From: CAYMWF01 sp964394085 [NCBI: uncultured Gemmatimonadota bacterium]
Lineage (GTDB): Bacteria > GCA-2686955 > CAYMWF01
DNA: 64,000 nt
Direction: 5' to 3'
NCBI GenBank assembly: GCA_964394085.1
Contig: CAYMWF010000022.1
Coordinates: 1-64,000 of the forward strand
Within the stretch, counting starts at the first letter, position 1; every line of letters starts with the position of its first letter. Below the pieces are notes generated by a model. It was not told where the DNA came from. It saw nothing but the letters and a program-made list of their open reading frames with translations, and did no database searches. The position numbers and the translations under genes are program-made. Of this stretch, positions 62,733-64,000 are shown in pieces.

Positions 62733-62970
62733 TTTGTGACTTGTTTTCTAACTTATCTTCAGTGAGGGCCGATACCCGCACGGGGAATTCAGCGTCTATA
62801 ATCAACGCGAAGAGTATATCAGGATTATGTTTCGTTGGCAAACTGTCGGATCGTAAGGGAATGCCCCCATTCCGGGACGGTGAATCTTCTGGACTGTAAA
62901 AGAGAGTTGTTTTAACTTCTTTTAACTCAGCAAGGGCGTATGTCTTAAGAATCAAGCTCCAGCACTCGTC
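62733..62970. other. Divergent intergenic region
   Basis: Separates two divergent membrane-protein genes. A minus-strand frame (62614-62955) overlaps the GT-C gene and has no site or domain, so I leave it out. No convincing promoter is visible on either strand. Confidence 0.35.
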
Positions 62971-64000
62971 ATGGGCAAAACAATGAAAATCGATAGCAGG
63001 AGATGGCGAATTTTTCTTTTCGGTGTTATTCCGATAATACTCCTTTATCTTTTAAGTGTTTTTTTCCGGGTTGGAGAATATAAAAATCATCGTGGCTACA
63101 ATCCTGATAATGACCGGCATCTCTTCCGTTCAGAATCTTCAGTGTACTACCATTATACGCAATTAATGGCGTCAGGCGATAAACTACCTGAACCGGATAC
63201 CCGGATCCAGGCACCTGAAGGGTTAGAGCCGAAGCGCGAATTCACCCTGGTCATGGAATGGATGATCGCGAAACTCTACCGCCTGTCTGGGCGGCCCGGA
63301 CCCCTGCATGGATTCATTATCATTTTTACAGGGGTCGTTTCTTCACTGACAATTGTTGCGGCATGGCTCATGGCTCTCAGGCTTACCGGATCCCTCGGGG
63401 CCGCAATTTTCGCGGCCCTGTGTTACGCTACGAGTTTCCCGGCATACATTCGAACGTTGGGAGGATTATTAAGCGAGAATTTCGCGCTACCCCTGCTTTT
63501 TTTAGGATTGGCGCTTTTCGTGCGTGATCATAAAAATTCCTGTTCCGGAATTCAACAGTTCACAGCCGCGGTCTGTCTGTCAATCGCAGTGGCGTCCTGG
63601 CATTTCAGCCAGTTCGTTCTGCTTCTACTTACGGCCTGGTGCTGGATCGGGTTTCTGAGAAAAGGAGGGGACAGACATACGACATCCTCCATTGTTTTGC
63701 TCTACATGTTGATGGTGGTTGCCGGAATTGCCAGTCCTGCACTGAGAGCAAAGTTTTTCCTTGTCTCACCATTGATGGTATTTCTCCCTGCATTGGCGGC
63801 GGCCTACCGCTGGCACGCGTTAAGGTGGGTTTTCTTCTGTGTTGCAGTTATTTCAGTTCCATTAACAGGTATGTTGTTCCCCGAGCACTTTTCGGATTTC
63901 AGTCATGTTTACCAGGCATCCTGGGAGAAACTGGTTCATGCCGGGGTTAAGCCGTCCGACCCTGCGTCAGTAGCCTTCGAAACCAGGATGTTCTGGGCGG
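62971..64000 (+). CDS. STT3-like/GT-C membrane protein, 3' truncated by window edge
   Basis: 343 codons are read from ATG 62971 to the right edge with no stop. The protein begins MGKTMKIDSRRWRIFLFG, has a membrane helix at about 13-32, then a periplasmic loop with ESSVYYHYTQLMASG and PDTRIQAPEGLEP, resembling the first external loop of STT3/AglB/PglB-like oligosaccharyltransferases. At least seven more hydrophobic helices follow. It may transfer or polymerise a glycan. The catalytic C-terminal domain lies outside the window, so the assignment is tentative. No strong ribosome binding site is seen; ATG 62983 is an alternative. Confidence 0.7.
   Translation, partial: MGKTMKIDSRRWRIFLFGVIPIILLYLLSVFFRVGEYKNHRGYNPDNDRHLFRSESSVYYHYTQLMASGDKLPEPDTRIQAPEGLEPKREFTLVMEWMIAKLYRLSGRPGPLHGFIIIFTGVVSSLTIVAAWLMALRLTGSLGAAIFAALCYATSFPAYIRTLGGLLSENFALPLLFLGLALFVRDHKNSCSGIQQFTAAVCLSIAVASWHFSQFVLLLLTAWCWIGFLRKGGDRHTTSSIVLLYMLMVVAGIASPALRAKFFLVSPLMVFLPALAAAYRWHALRWVFFCVAVISVPLTGMLFPEHFSDFSHVYQASWEKLVHAGVKPSDPASVAFETRMFWA

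Noticed and set aside
62614-62955. 113-codon minus-strand frame between two membrane-protein genes
   Set aside because: It overlaps the GT-C gene start in another frame, has no ribosome binding site and no domain.
1-64000. CRISPR array, insertion sequence, prophage, integrase or toxin-antitoxin system
   Set aside because: No spaced repeat array, transposase, integrase, phage or toxin-like gene was seen on either strand.

Overview
The window is about 50-55% GC (by eye), densely coding bacterial DNA. It carries a large envelope-polysaccharide locus interleaved with two outer-membrane/secretion islands and a housekeeping gene (dnaE). A C25 sortase-like peptidase next to a PorV-type barrel protein, a second secreted C25 peptidase with immune-inhibitor-like modules, and many nucleotide-sugar enzymes point to a Gram-negative bacterium. 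The PorU/PorV pair suggests the FCB group or a nearby candidate phylum. That placement is inference, because the window has no rRNA or other taxonomic marker.

Layout. 1-3.7 kb, minus strand: the start of a truncated gene, then a small protein, a fold-type II PLP enzyme and a B12-binding radical SAM enzyme in series. 3.8-4.2 kb: no convincing protein gene, but a strongly base-paired region of about 360 nt closed by a 21-bp helix whose two non-Watson-Crick pairs are G.U only on the plus strand. It is preceded by an exact 20-bp tandem copy of its 5' strand, and I do not recognise its family. 4.6-6.6 kb: a small coiled-coil membrane protein and a short neutral-ceramidase-like protein. 6.6-10.1 kb: nucleotide-sugar genes (WlbB-like acetyltransferase, UDP-glucose dehydrogenase, RmlC-like and RmlA-like proteins). 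10.1-15.8 kb, minus: a PpiD/SurA-type foldase and a large C25 peptidase. 16-19.6 kb: dnaE behind a perfect consensus sigma70-type promoter. 19.7-25.7 kb: a PorU-like C25 peptidase overlapping a PorV-like protein by 4 nt.

25.8-48 kb is the main plus-strand polysaccharide block: an SLBB protein, several SDR sugar epimerases/reductases, two tandem GDP-sugar dehydratase/reductase paralogues, a secreted tandem-duplicated glycosidase-like protein, GT2, GT4 and GT-C glycosyltransferases, an AlgD-like GDP-mannose dehydrogenase, a membrane-anchored alkaline-phosphatase-superfamily enzyme, a methyltransferase, an RmlD-like reductase and a D,D-carboxypeptidase. 48.9-57.2 kb is a minus-strand operon: Wzc-like chain-length regulator/tyrosine kinase, Wzx flippase, CapK-like adenylate-forming enzyme, DUF362 protein and a GT4. 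57.5-60.1 kb, plus: UDP-glucuronate decarboxylase and the initiating polyprenyl-phosphate sugar transferase. 60.1-64 kb: a radical SAM protein, a GT-C membrane protein and a truncated STT3-like membrane protein.

Together the genes can supply UDP-glucuronate, UDP-xylose, GDP-mannuronate and probably a GDP-6-deoxy sugar. They can also start the repeat unit on undecaprenyl phosphate, extend it with at least five GT4/GT2 enzymes, flip it and control chain length. An obvious Wzy polymerase and a full Wza exporter were not recognised. The most unusual items are the structured region at 3.8-4.2 kb, the glycosidase-like protein whose second half lacks both presumed catalytic glutamates, the tyrosine kinase with an extra membrane helix after its tyrosine cluster, and a 10-bp inverted repeat spanning a strong promoter at 57.4 kb.
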